Shown: piece after piece, positions 18,947-27,024 of the stretch
Layout: each line of letters opens with the position of its first letter
How positions within the stretch are numbered: the first letter of the stretch is position 1
DNA from: Salinirussus salinus
Lineage (GTDB): Archaea; Halobacteriota; Halobacteria; Halobacteriales; Haloarculaceae
Length of the DNA: 64,000 nucleotides
Direction: 5' to 3'
Assembly: GCF_009831455.1 (NCBI RefSeq)
Contig: NZ_WOWO01000001.1
Span: 1-64,000, forward strand
Program-made: the position numbers and the translations under genes
Notes under the pieces: generated by a model
The model's input: the letters and a program-made list of their open reading frames with translations, nothing else
What the model was told of the DNA's origin: nothing
Database searches by the model: none

Positions 18947-19444
18947 TCAGATTGCACCCTCTGTCGGTGTATCCTCCGGACCGAAGGGGGTACGGAACCA
19001 CTTCGAGAAGTCGAAGGTGTCGTCGATTTTCACAACTTCCCGCAGCGTCTGTGGACCGAGGACCGTCCCCACTCCACGCTCCGGGGCGACGAAACACACG
19101 CCGGGCCCGTTCTCTGTCTCAACTTTCGAGACACCGACGCCGGAGTATTCGCTCGCGATCCGGGTGACGGTGCCATCGTGGTCCGCGTCGATTTCGTACG
19201 CGGAGACCGGGTCCGTCAGCACTGCCTCGGGGGTGTCGACGAGTTCGCTCAGTCGGTCGCCAGTTCGCTGCCAGGCGATACTCTCCAGCAGGAGGGCGTC
19301 GAGCTTGATGGCCTCGTCGCCGGTTGCTATCTCGAGCCGTTCCCCTTTCGAGATGAGCTTGTGTAACGTCACTGGAGGGCCAGTGCCTGCCAGTTCCATC
19401 AGGTAGACCCGCTCCGCCGCGCCCGTCGCGATGTCATCGCTCAT
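18947..19444 (-). CDS. Uncharacterised third protein of Rieske oxygenase operon 1
   Basis: 165 residues, no signal peptide, membrane segment or motif that I recognise. It starts 2 nt after the beta-subunit stop, so it is translated with the oxygenase. It is clearly homologous to the protein at 38571-39044, which has the same position in the second Rieske operon. Shared blocks are a KLIS/KLVS segment followed by LDALLLES/LDAMLLEG and a WQ pair, a VLG segment about 30 residues from the end, and a terminal WFRTPFGPE/WFRTPTGPE. The product could be a small structural or assembly subunit, or a substrate-handling partner. Function unknown. Confidence 0.8.
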   Translation of the reverse strand: MSDDIATGAAERVYLMELAGTGPPVTLHKLISKGERLEIATGDEAIKLDALLLESIAWQRTGDRLSELVDTPEAVLTDPVSAYEIDADHDGTVTRIASEYSGVGVSKVETENGPGVCFVAPERGVGTVLGPQTLREVVKIDDTFDFSKWFRTPFGPEDTPTEGAI

Positions 19445-19446
19445 CG

Positions 19447-19980
19447 TTACAGGAGCGGGAGGGTGATGTTGTCGGTGCTGACGATGCTGTCGTCGAGATA
19501 CACCGTCCGGTCGGCGATGCGGAACCCGTCGTCGGTGTCACGGAGCGTCGTCTCCCGCTGTGCCGAGATGGTATCGTTGTCCGCCGTGTCGCCCTTGCTC
19601 CGGTAGACGTGCTGGTTATTTATGACGTCGTACCCCTCCTCGGTCTCGGTGACGTAGACGTTCCCCAGGACGTGGCGGACCCGGGACCGCGGGTTTTCCG
19701 CCCACGCGTACTCCTTTTTCAATCGGGTGACTCGTTCCCGGACCATCGTGTGCCCGTTCTTGATGTAGTAGCCATCCTCGCTGAACTCCGGGTGCTCCGT
19801 CCCCGGATGCGTGTAGCTCCGGATCGGAGCGCGAATGCTGAAATCCTCCGTGAGGAGCCCGAACCACTCCTCAAGGGCGAACCGGTCGAGCAGGTCCGCC
19901 TCGTAGTACAGAAACTGCTCGACCTCCCGTTGTGTCTCCGGCGAGACCCCGCCGGCGGACGGGGGGGTCATCTCATTCAT
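19447..19980 (-). CDS. Aromatic-ring-hydroxylating dioxygenase beta subunit 1 (SnoaL/NTF2-like)
   Basis: Small structural subunit of a Rieske non-heme iron oxygenase. Family features are EVEQFLYYEADLLD, EEWFGLLTEDFSI, a basic RVTRLKKEYAWAENPRSRVRH block near the middle and a C-terminal strand ending IADRTVYLDDSIV. Three close ATGs are possible (19989, 19980, 19971); 19980 overlaps the alpha-subunit stop in a coupled arrangement and was chosen. About 177 residues, typical of biphenyl or phenylpropionate dioxygenase beta subunits. Closely related to the gene at 39047-39586. Confidence 0.9.
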   Translation of the reverse strand: MNEMTPPSAGGVSPETQREVEQFLYYEADLLDRFALEEWFGLLTEDFSIRAPIRSYTHPGTEHPEFSEDGYYIKNGHTMVRERVTRLKKEYAWAENPRSRVRHVLGNVYVTETEEGYDVINNQHVYRSKGDTADNDTISAQRETTLRDTDDGFRIADRTVYLDDSIVSTDNITLPLL

Positions 19981-21373
19981 CGTTTCCATCCCCGTTCGGC
20001 TGCGGTCGTCCCTTGGACATCTGCCTGTACCAGGCCCGGAGGAGCCCCCGGGAGTGGCGCTCGTCGTAGTAGCCGCCGTACTCCGTGACCTCGGCCGGCC
20101 CGAACATCGGGTCCTCGGGGTCCTCCAGCCCGTCGCTCATCCCCTCCATGCCCTGTTGCATGTTCCCGGATGTCTTCCGTGTCTCCAGTGTGACCGACTT
20201 GCTCGACTCGGAGATCCCGTTCCAGATGGACAGGTCGTCGGATTCGAAGGCCCCGCCCGGGCTGAGGCTCTCCCAGCCGCGGTAGGACCGCTCCATGAAC
20301 TCCTCGTCGTCCTCCAGCTCCTTGGGCACCAGCCACCAGCTGATGACCTCGGTCTCGCCCGGACCCCTGGGTTGCCACTTCCGGATACAGGCCCACGGCC
20401 CGCCCCAGCCGCCGGCCTGGACCGCGTGGATGATCGTCGTGTTCGGGAAGATCGTCCCGAAGTAGTACAGCGACTGGCTGAACAGTTCGATCTGCTCCTC
20501 GCTCAACTCCGGGTTGAAGTGGTCCCGGAGCTTCTCCGGGTACCCCATCAGCGTGTCGGTGTCGTAGCTGACCATCAGGCTCAGTGACCCGGCGTAGTTC
20601 CCCTCCTCGTCTTCCGCGACCGCGAGGTGGTTGTACTTCCCTTTCCGCTCTTCCATCGGTGGCAGTTCTTCCCAGGGACCCCGGTCGATGTTCTCGGCCT
20701 CGAACCCCGCCTGGTGTGTCGTCAGCACGTGGTAGTTGTCGCCGGCGAAGTTGTCGGCGGAGGTCTTCCAGTCGTGGTCGGACTCCCACCGGTGAGCGTC
20801 GGTGACGACGGTCATCCCCTCCTCCGTGATGTCGAACATCACGTCGAGGTAGTAGGTGAGGTCCCCCAACGATTCCTCGAGCGGGGGACCCTCGTCGACG
20901 ATACGGCCGAAAATAAGTCCCTTGTAGGTGTCCAGATACGCCTCCTCCAGGCTGACGTCGTCGGTGTCCAGGGCCTGGTAGGACTCCCCCATGTGTGGCA
21001 TCCCCTGGAGCTCCCCGTTGTTCTTGTACGTCCAGCCGTGGTACGGACACCGGAAGTGTGAGGTGTTTCCCTTGTCGGCCGTGCAGAACTGGGCGCCCCG
21101 GTGCTGACAGCTGTCGAGAAACGCGTGTAACTCGCCGGTCTCGTCGAGTGTCAGGATGTAGGGGTCCTCGCCGATGTGTCGCCGCACGTAGTCCCCCGGC
21201 TCTGCGAACTCCGACGTGTGCCCGAGGTAGTTCCACGAACGCGTGAAGACCCGCCGGAGCTCCTCGTGGTATACCGACTCGTCGTTGAGGATCTTCAGCG
21301 GGAACTCCCCGTTCTCCAAGTCGGCGCCCGTCTGTTCGATCAGTCGCTCTGCGTGGGACAGCGATTTCGCCAT
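19973..21373 (-). CDS. Rieske aromatic-ring-hydroxylating oxygenase alpha subunit 1
   Basis: Catalytic subunit that uses O2 and electrons from a ferredoxin to hydroxylate a ring or other substrate. The N-terminal Rieske 2Fe-2S site is C89/H91 with C109/H112. The catalytic domain has N208, D212 bridging to the Rieske site, and iron ligands H215 and H220 in DNFAGDNYHVLTTH. The start is ATG 21373 (MAKSLS), because a TATTTAT-type box at 21397-21406 would place transcription initiation there; the frame extends further but inside the promoter. 466 residues. The alpha-beta composition points to the classic ring dioxygenase class, but demethylases and other substrates are possible. No reductase gene is adjacent; a Rieske ferredoxin is at 46907. 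Confidence 0.93.
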   Translation of the reverse strand: MAKSLSHAERLIEQTGADLENGEFPLKILNDESVYHEELRRVFTRSWNYLGHTSEFAEPGDYVRRHIGEDPYILTLDETGELHAFLDSCQHRGAQFCTADKGNTSHFRCPYHGWTYKNNGELQGMPHMGESYQALDTDDVSLEEAYLDTYKGLIFGRIVDEGPPLEESLGDLTYYLDVMFDITEEGMTVVTDAHRWESDHDWKTSADNFAGDNYHVLTTHQAGFEAENIDRGPWEELPPMEERKGKYNHLAVAEDEEGNYAGSLSLMVSYDTDTLMGYPEKLRDHFNPELSEEQIELFSQSLYYFGTIFPNTTIIHAVQAGGWGGPWACIRKWQPRGPGETEVISWWLVPKELEDDEEFMERSYRGWESLSPGGAFESDDLSIWNGISESSKSVTLETRKTSGNMQQGMEGMSDGLEDPEDPMFGPAEVTEYGGYYDERHSRGLLRAWYRQMSKGRPQPNGDGNDE

Positions 21374-21396
21374 GGCGAAACCAAGCTGGCAGATCA

Positions 21397-21406
21397 TAAA
21401 TAACTA
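21397..21406 (-). promoter_or_regulatory. TATA box of Rieske operon 1
   Basis: On the minus strand the sequence reads GTTATTTATG about 27 nt upstream of ATG 21373, consistent with a leaderless message for the alpha-beta-third-protein operon. Confidence 0.6.
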
Positions 21407-21624
21407 CGGCTTTTGTCAACATACTCTGCATCTCTTTCACAAAATTATTGATCAGATATCGACTACCTGGCCCCGGATCCGAACGAGTACAGTCCTGTCT
21501 CGGGCAGCCAGGTGCCGGTGCCCGGCCGCGCACAGCGTCTGTCCCGCCGGAGCGGCCCGGGGGCCCGCTGGCTCAGCTGGGCAGAGTCACAAATAAGCCC
21601 AGGTAAGAGACGGCCGGTCCCGCC

Positions 21625-24078
21625 TCAGAGTTCCCGCAACCCTTCCTCGGCGAGTTCGGGCAGAACCCGATGTGCCGCCAGCGGCAGGTCGTGAAACCGG
21701 ACCCCAGTGGCGTCACAGACCGCGTTGGCCACGGCGGCGCTCGTCGGAACGAGCGGGCACTCGCCGACACCCTTCTGCCCGTGAGAGGTTGTCGGGTCGG
21801 GGTTTTCGAGTTCCTCGATGTTCGTGATCATGGGCACGTCGAGCGCCGACGGGAGGTGGTAGTTCGCCATCGAACCGTTCAACAGGGCCCCGTCCTCGTC
21901 GTAGGCGTACTCCTCGTACAGCGTCTCCCCGAGCCCCTGAGCGATGGCACCCTGGACCTGCCCCTCGATGAGCTTGGGGTTGATCGCGTTCCCGATGTCC
22001 TCGCAGATCGCCACGTCGACGACGTCGACGTCGCCGGTTCTGGGGTCGACGTCGACGAGGACGGCCAGCGCGCCGAACGTGTAGCTGTGAGCGACGTTTC
22101 CCCGGCCGGTGTCCGGGTCGACGAACTCGACCTCCTGGCTCTGGTACTTGCCGCGGCCGACAAGCGAGATGCCTCCCTGAAGTGGCTCCGGCCGCTCCTC
22201 TTCAGGGCCGAGCGTCTCCGGGTTGCCGAGCATGGCGACGTTCGCCAGCTCCTCGATGGGCATGCTCGTCTCCGGGTCGGTGGTGTCGACGGCCGCTCCC
22301 TCGCTGAGTTCGATGTCCCCTGGATCGGTCCCGAGCAGGTGCCCAGCCACCGCTTTCAGGGTCTCCGCGAGGTCTTCGGCGGCCCGGGCGGCGGCGCTCC
22401 CGCCGATGATCGTCCCGCGGTCGGCCCAAACGCCCAGGCCCTCTGGGGTGGCGTCGGTGTCGCCACGGACGGCGTCGACTCGCTCCAGGGGGACACCGAG
22501 CGTGTCGGCGACCAGTTGGTTGATCCCGGTCTCGGTGCCCTGGCCGATACTGGCGACGGCCGTCAGCACCGTCACGTCGCCATTCCGATTCATCTTCACC
22601 ACGGCCTCGTCGAAGTCGCCGCCGGAGGCGCTTTTGTTCCCGCCGCGTTTCATGATGGTTCCCATCCCGACGCCGCGGAGCTTGCCGTCCCGGGTCCGCG
22701 TCCCGCCGCGGTGCTCGTCCCAGTTGATCATCTCCCGGGTCCGCTCGAGACACGTGACCATGTCCGCGTTGCGCCAGATGTGGCCCGCCGCCGAGCGCAT
22801 CGGCATCTCCTCCTGTCGCGGGGTGTTCCGGAGCCGGAGTTCGACGGCGTCCATGCCGAGTTCCTCGGCGGCCATCTCGACCAGCTGCTCGCGCATGAAG
22901 GTTACCTGCGGGTCGCCGAAGCCACGCACCGCGGTCGTCGGCATCAGGTTCGTGTAGACGACCGTCGCGTCCCAGTTCTGGTTCGGGATTTTGTACGGCC
23001 CCTGTCCGCAGTTCGTCGAGGAGTACGCGACGGCGACGCCGTATGCGGCACACGCACCGGTGTCCTGGACGAGGTCGACGTCGATGCCGACGATGTCACC
23101 GTCCTCGGTGACGCCGAGCCGCCCCGACAGCTGTTCGGAGGCGCGGCCGCGGCCGGCCTGGAACTCCTCGCGGCGGTCGAGGACGTGTTTGACCGGCCGC
23201 TCGGTTGCCATCGAGAGCAGCGCCGCGCAGACCTCGAAGGGGTACGGGTCGAGCTTGATACCGAAGCCACCGCCGACGTCGGGGAGTCTGCAGACGATGT
23301 CGCCCTGGTCGAGCCCCTCGATCACCTGCGCGAGTTCGACCGAGAGGAGGTGGGGCATCTGCGTCGAGGAGGTGAGCTCGAGTTTCCCGCTGCCGGGGTT
23401 GTACTCGGCGATACAGCCGTGTGGCTCGAGCGGAGCGGGCGTCGTCCGGTTGGTCTCGAAACTCCCCTCGACGACGACGTCGGCGTCGGCCATCGGGTCC
23501 TCGTGGTCGCCGGCGACGACCCGGCCGGTCCAGGCCACGTTCCCGTCGGTGTCGGCCTCCGGGTCGGCGTTCAGGTCCGGGTGGACGACCGGCGCACCCT
23601 CCGCGAGAGCCTCGTCGACCGACGTGACCGCGTCCACGGGCGCGTACTCGACTTCGACCAGATCCGCGGCTTCGCGTGCCGTCTCCCGGGCGTCGGCGAG
23701 GACGACCGCCACTTCCTGGCCGGCGTAGACCACCCGCTCGTCGGCGAGCACCACCTCGTCGTCGAGCATGTAGCCGTACGGCTCGTCGACGTACTCCGCG
23801 ATGTCCGCGTGCGTCCAGACGAGTTCGACGCCGGGATGGGCCTCGGCGGCGGCCGTATCGATGTCGACGAGCCGGGCGCTCGCGTGCTCGCTGCGCACGA
23901 AGTACGCGTGGAGCATGTCCTGGGTTGCGATGTCGTCGACGTACTCCCCGTGGCCAGTGACAAAGCGCCTGCCGTCGTAGCTGTTGGCGCGCTCGCCGAC
24001 CCACTCCCCGTCGCGCTCCCCGGCCTCACGCTCCTCGGCGTCCGACACCCCGGCCGGGCGGGACTGCTGTTTGCTCAC
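21625..24078 (-). CDS. Xanthine-dehydrogenase-family molybdopterin-binding large subunit
   Basis: Molybdenum hydroxylase subunit that inserts a water-derived oxygen into a C-H bond of an N-heterocycle or aldehyde. 817 residues. Landmarks are an N-terminal ald_xan_dh domain (RFVTGHGEYVDDI, GVELVWTHADI), cofactor-binding DVGGGFGIK, TTAVRGFGDPQ, ASIGQGTETGINQ and the active-site glutamate in GQKGVGECPLVP. The active-site loop is AVRGFGDPQ, not the AYxCSFR of true CO dehydrogenase, so CO oxidation is unlikely. The start is a GTG. The small FAD and 2Fe-2S subunits are not adjacent but at 28743-30127 on the opposite strand. A perfect 14-bp palindrome lies in the promoter at 24145. Confidence 0.92.
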   Translation of the reverse strand: MSKQQSRPAGVSDAEEREAGERDGEWVGERANSYDGRRFVTGHGEYVDDIATQDMLHAYFVRSEHASARLVDIDTAAAEAHPGVELVWTHADIAEYVDEPYGYMLDDEVVLADERVVYAGQEVAVVLADARETAREAADLVEVEYAPVDAVTSVDEALAEGAPVVHPDLNADPEADTDGNVAWTGRVVAGDHEDPMADADVVVEGSFETNRTTPAPLEPHGCIAEYNPGSGKLELTSSTQMPHLLSVELAQVIEGLDQGDIVCRLPDVGGGFGIKLDPYPFEVCAALLSMATERPVKHVLDRREEFQAGRGRASEQLSGRLGVTEDGDIVGIDVDLVQDTGACAAYGVAVAYSSTNCGQGPYKIPNQNWDATVVYTNLMPTTAVRGFGDPQVTFMREQLVEMAAEELGMDAVELRLRNTPRQEEMPMRSAAGHIWRNADMVTCLERTREMINWDEHRGGTRTRDGKLRGVGMGTIMKRGGNKSASGGDFDEAVVKMNRNGDVTVLTAVASIGQGTETGINQLVADTLGVPLERVDAVRGDTDATPEGLGVWADRGTIIGGSAAARAAEDLAETLKAVAGHLLGTDPGDIELSEGAAVDTTDPETSMPIEELANVAMLGNPETLGPEEERPEPLQGGISLVGRGKYQSQEVEFVDPDTGRGNVAHSYTFGALAVLVDVDPRTGDVDVVDVAICEDIGNAINPKLIEGQVQGAIAQGLGETLYEEYAYDEDGALLNGSMANYHLPSALDVPMITNIEELENPDPTTSHGQKGVGECPLVPTSAAVANAVCDATGVRFHDLPLAAHRVLPELAEEGLREL

Positions 24079-24144
24079 GGTACCACCACTGGCTGGGTCG
24101 CAGGCGGACCCCAGGGTGACTGCTGCATTGTCCTACGACCGTGT

Positions 24145-24158
24145 GGTCCGGCCGGACC
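24145..24158. promoter_or_regulatory. Perfect palindrome in the molybdo-hydroxylase promoter (operator candidate)
   Basis: GGTCCGGCCGGACC is a perfect 14-bp palindrome. It directly follows a minus-strand TATA-like AAGTATTATTCC (24159-24170), so it would lie between the TATA box and the transcription start of the large-subunit gene, the classic place for a repressor. Confidence 0.45.
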
Positions 24159-24256
24159 GGAATAATACTTGCGCGTGTCATCCCCTGTCGGTGGGGACTG
24201 GAGCGGCCCACCGCGATTCTTGCCCACACCGACCGCGAGACCGACTGACGCCGGCA

Positions 24257-25804
24257 TCAGTACCGCCGCTCGACCCAGTCGGTCTCGCGCTCGAACGCGT
24301 CGGCTGCGGCGAGGACGACCTCCTCGTCGAAGTGACTCCCCACGAGCATCAGCCCGACCGGCAACCCCGTCTCGTTTCTGCCACAGGGCACCGAGATGGC
24401 GGGGTGACCGGTCATGTCGAACGGCATCGTGTTCCGGGTCCGCCCTTTCTTTCCCTGGGCCCGGTTGACCGCCTCCTTGCGGCCGATGTCCTCCTCGAGC
24501 TCGAACGCGGTCATCGGTGTGGTCGGCATCGCCAGCACGTCGAACGTCTCTAGCTTGTCGTCGTACGCGTCCCGTAGCTTCGGACGGAGGTTCGACGCCT
24601 TCCCGTGGTACCGGCCGTAGTACTCCTGTTTGAGGTACTGTCCCAGGATGCACTTCAGCTTCGCCGTCGGCGCGAACTCCTCGGCCTGGGCCCGGCGGGC
24701 CTTGCCGAAGGCCGCCGCGAGGTCGGTGTCGTAGTGGCCGTCCGCGAAGTAGCCGGTGCCGTCGGCGTCCCACATGACCGCCGTCTCCTCGTTCTCGACG
24801 GCGAGCCAGACGAAGAAGCCGTCGACGTGCCACGGGATCGAGACCTCCTCCGCGGTCGCCCCGAGGGCCTCGAGTTCGGCGACGGCGTCCCGGACCCCGG
24901 CGTTGACTGCCTCCTCGCCGCCCTCGAACTCGAAGGCCTCGCGCACCACGCCGACCTGCAGCCCGTCGACCCCTTCGCCGACCGCCCCGAGGTAATCCCC
25001 GACCTCGACCTCGCCCTGGCGGGGGTCTTTCGGGTCTTTCCCCGCGATCGCCTGCAAGGTTCGTGCGGCGTCCGGCACCGTCCCCGCCATGGGGCCGACG
25101 TGGTCGAAGGAGTGGCCCAGCGGGGCGACGCCCCGAAAGGAGACCAGCCCGTGCGTCGGTTTGAAGCCGACACAGCCACTCCAGGAGGCCGGCGTCCGGA
25201 GCGAGCCGGCCTGGTCGGTACCGATGGCCACGTCGACCATGTCGGTCGCGACGGCGACCGCAGACCCGCTCGAGGACCCCCCCGAGAGGTAGCCGTCGTC
25301 GAAGGGGTTCAACACGGGTCCGAACGCCGACATCTCCCCGCTGCCCGAGACGGCCATCTCGCTCATGTTCGTCTTCGCGGTGACCGTCGCGCCCTCTTCG
25401 AGGAGTCGCTCGACCACCGCGGCGTCGTAGGCCGGCTGGTACCCCTCCAGAACCTTCGAGCCGTTGGTCATCTCGACGCCCGCGACGGCGACGTTGTCCT
25501 TGACGCCGACCTCGTAGCCGTCCAGCAGCCCGCCGTCTTCGGACTCGACGTGACAGACCGTGACCACCGCGTTCTTCGGGTCTTCCTCGGCGGTCGCCCG
25601 GTAGCCGGGGTCCCGGCGGGCGGGGACACGGTCCATGCTCCGGTCGGAGAGCTCGTCGATCCGCTTGCAGTACCCCATCTTCTCGGCGGCGAGGTCCCGG
25701 AAGTCCTCGACCTCCTCCTCGCTCAGGTTCATGTGGTACTGTTCGGCGATGTCGCGGACGTCCTCACGCGTGGGTGGCCTGAGGGTTGGGGGCAGATGAG
25801 TCAC
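24257..25804 (-). CDS. Amidase-signature family amidase, copy 1
   Basis: Hydrolyses a carboxamide to acid plus ammonia. The Ser-cisSer-Lys triad regions are visible: VKDNVAVAGVEMTNGS with the lysine, GSGEMSAFGPVLNP and the glycine-serine stretch YLSGGSSSGSAVAVATDMVD carrying both serines and the nucleophile region GTDQAGSLRTPASW. 515 residues from GTG 25804, which is favoured because a TTTATC element near 25831-25838 lies 27 nt upstream and the start then matches the second amidase. Divergent from the ureohydrolase gene at 25977. Could be a GatA-like stand-alone amidase; substrate unknown. Confidence 0.9.
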   Translation of the reverse strand: MTHLPPTLRPPTREDVRDIAEQYHMNLSEEEVEDFRDLAAEKMGYCKRIDELSDRSMDRVPARRDPGYRATAEEDPKNAVVTVCHVESEDGGLLDGYEVGVKDNVAVAGVEMTNGSKVLEGYQPAYDAAVVERLLEEGATVTAKTNMSEMAVSGSGEMSAFGPVLNPFDDGYLSGGSSSGSAVAVATDMVDVAIGTDQAGSLRTPASWSGCVGFKPTHGLVSFRGVAPLGHSFDHVGPMAGTVPDAARTLQAIAGKDPKDPRQGEVEVGDYLGAVGEGVDGLQVGVVREAFEFEGGEEAVNAGVRDAVAELEALGATAEEVSIPWHVDGFFVWLAVENEETAVMWDADGTGYFADGHYDTDLAAAFGKARRAQAEEFAPTAKLKCILGQYLKQEYYGRYHGKASNLRPKLRDAYDDKLETFDVLAMPTTPMTAFELEEDIGRKEAVNRAQGKKGRTRNTMPFDMTGHPAISVPCGRNETGLPVGLMLVGSHFDEEVVLAAADAFERETDWVERRY

Positions 25805-25976
25805 ACCCCTACCTGAGAACAACCAGTTGATAAATCCTTGCGTCGGGGCCGATATCGCGGGACGAAACGGAAGCCGAGACTCTCCGTGACCCTCCCAGCG
25901 GTGCTGTCACGGCGAGACTCCGAAGCGTTACCTCTGCGCACAGACTTTTGCCGGTGCCACCCGAATCCGGAGTCGA

Positions 25977-26990
25977 ATGACGGCCAAGCGCCCCCAGACC
26001 CCGTTTCTGGACACCGGAGTCGCGTCGTTTCTGAACGCCACGCAGGTCGACCCCTACGAGCCCGGCGCGCTCGCCGAAGCCGGCGTCGACGTCGGCGTCG
26101 TCGGCTTTCCCTTCGACGGCACCTGCATCAGCCGGACGGGCGCGAACATGGGCCCGCGGGCGGTCCGCGAGGCCAGCGCCCAGACCCGCATGTACCACTT
26201 CGAGTACGACACCGACCTCCGGGACCACTACACCGTCGCGGACTGTGGCGACGTGCCGGTCGTCCCCGGCAACGCCGCCGACAGCCTCGACCGCGGCGCC
26301 GACCTTCTCGGACGGGTCCTGGAGGCCGGCGCGATGCCGGTGATGCTCGGCGGCGACCACGTCACGACGGTCTCGGGCGTGCGCGCGCTCGGAGAGCACG
26401 CCGATGACCCCGGGCTGGTGCTCGTCGACACGCACTTCGACACCGCCGAGGCGGTCGCGGGCGAGCGGTACAACCACTGCTGCCCTATTGCCCGGGCCGT
26501 CGACGAAGGCGGGTTCGACCCCGAGAAGATCAGCATCATCGGGCTGAGCGCCCCGACCAACCCGCGCGAGGAACTCGAGGTCGCACTCGAGCAGGGGATG
26601 AACCTCTACTCGCTGGACGAGGTCGCCCGGCGGGGCGCGGCCACGGTCGCTCGGGAAGCGACCGCGCGAGCAAACGCCGGGAGCGACGCCGTCTACCTCA
26701 CCCTTGACATCGACGTGCTGGACGCCGGCGCGGCGCCGGGGACCGGCGTCCCCACCAACGGCGGGCTCTACACGCGGGAGCTACTCCAGATCCTGGGCGT
26801 GGTCGCCAGCGAGGGGGTCGACGCCGTCGACGTCGTGGAGACCTCGCCACAGCTCGACCCCGCCGGCGTGACCCCGCGGATGGCCGTCCGGTCGGTCGTC
26901 GACATCCTTGCTGCCAACGCCATCGGCGAGGCACACGGCGTCGGGATGGGGACGGCCGCCGCGGCAAACTGCAAGCGGTCGCGGGAGTAG
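25977..26990 (+). CDS. Arginase/agmatinase-family ureohydrolase
   Basis: Predicted dimanganese hydrolase that releases urea or an equivalent from a guanidino compound, or splits a related amidino/formimino bond. All six metal ligands are present: H128 in GGDHV, D151, H153 and D155 in DTHFDTA, and D244 and D246 in TLDIDVLDAGAAPGTG. 337 residues. The substrate loop after the second metal motif reads YNHCCPI, unlike the HGTPF of agmatinase or SGNxHGM of arginase, so the substrate may differ (guanidinobutyrate, guanidine, formiminoglutamate or something new). It is flanked by two amidase genes facing it from both sides, which suggests a shared nitrogen-release role. Confidence 0.88.
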   Translation: MTAKRPQTPFLDTGVASFLNATQVDPYEPGALAEAGVDVGVVGFPFDGTCISRTGANMGPRAVREASAQTRMYHFEYDTDLRDHYTVADCGDVPVVPGNAADSLDRGADLLGRVLEAGAMPVMLGGDHVTTVSGVRALGEHADDPGLVLVDTHFDTAEAVAGERYNHCCPIARAVDEGGFDPEKISIIGLSAPTNPREELEVALEQGMNLYSLDEVARRGAATVAREATARANAGSDAVYLTLDIDVLDAGAAPGTGVPTNGGLYTRELLQILGVVASEGVDAVDVVETSPQLDPAGVTPRMAVRSVVDILAANAIGEAHGVGMGTAAAANCKRSRE

Positions 26991-27024
26991 CGAACGCGAC
27001 TGAGGTGACAGCGCCGCTCCAGTC

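Noticed and set aside
21625-24078. Aerobic CO dehydrogenase large subunit
   Set aside because: The active-site loop reads AVRGFGDPQ, not the Cys-containing AYxCSFR motif of true CoxL, so a general molybdenum hydroxylase call is safer.
21670-24165. 831-codon plus-strand frame
   Set aside because: It is antisense to the molybdo-hydroxylase large subunit, which has clear family motifs. Long antisense frames are common in GC-rich haloarchaeal DNA, and this one has no recognisable domain.
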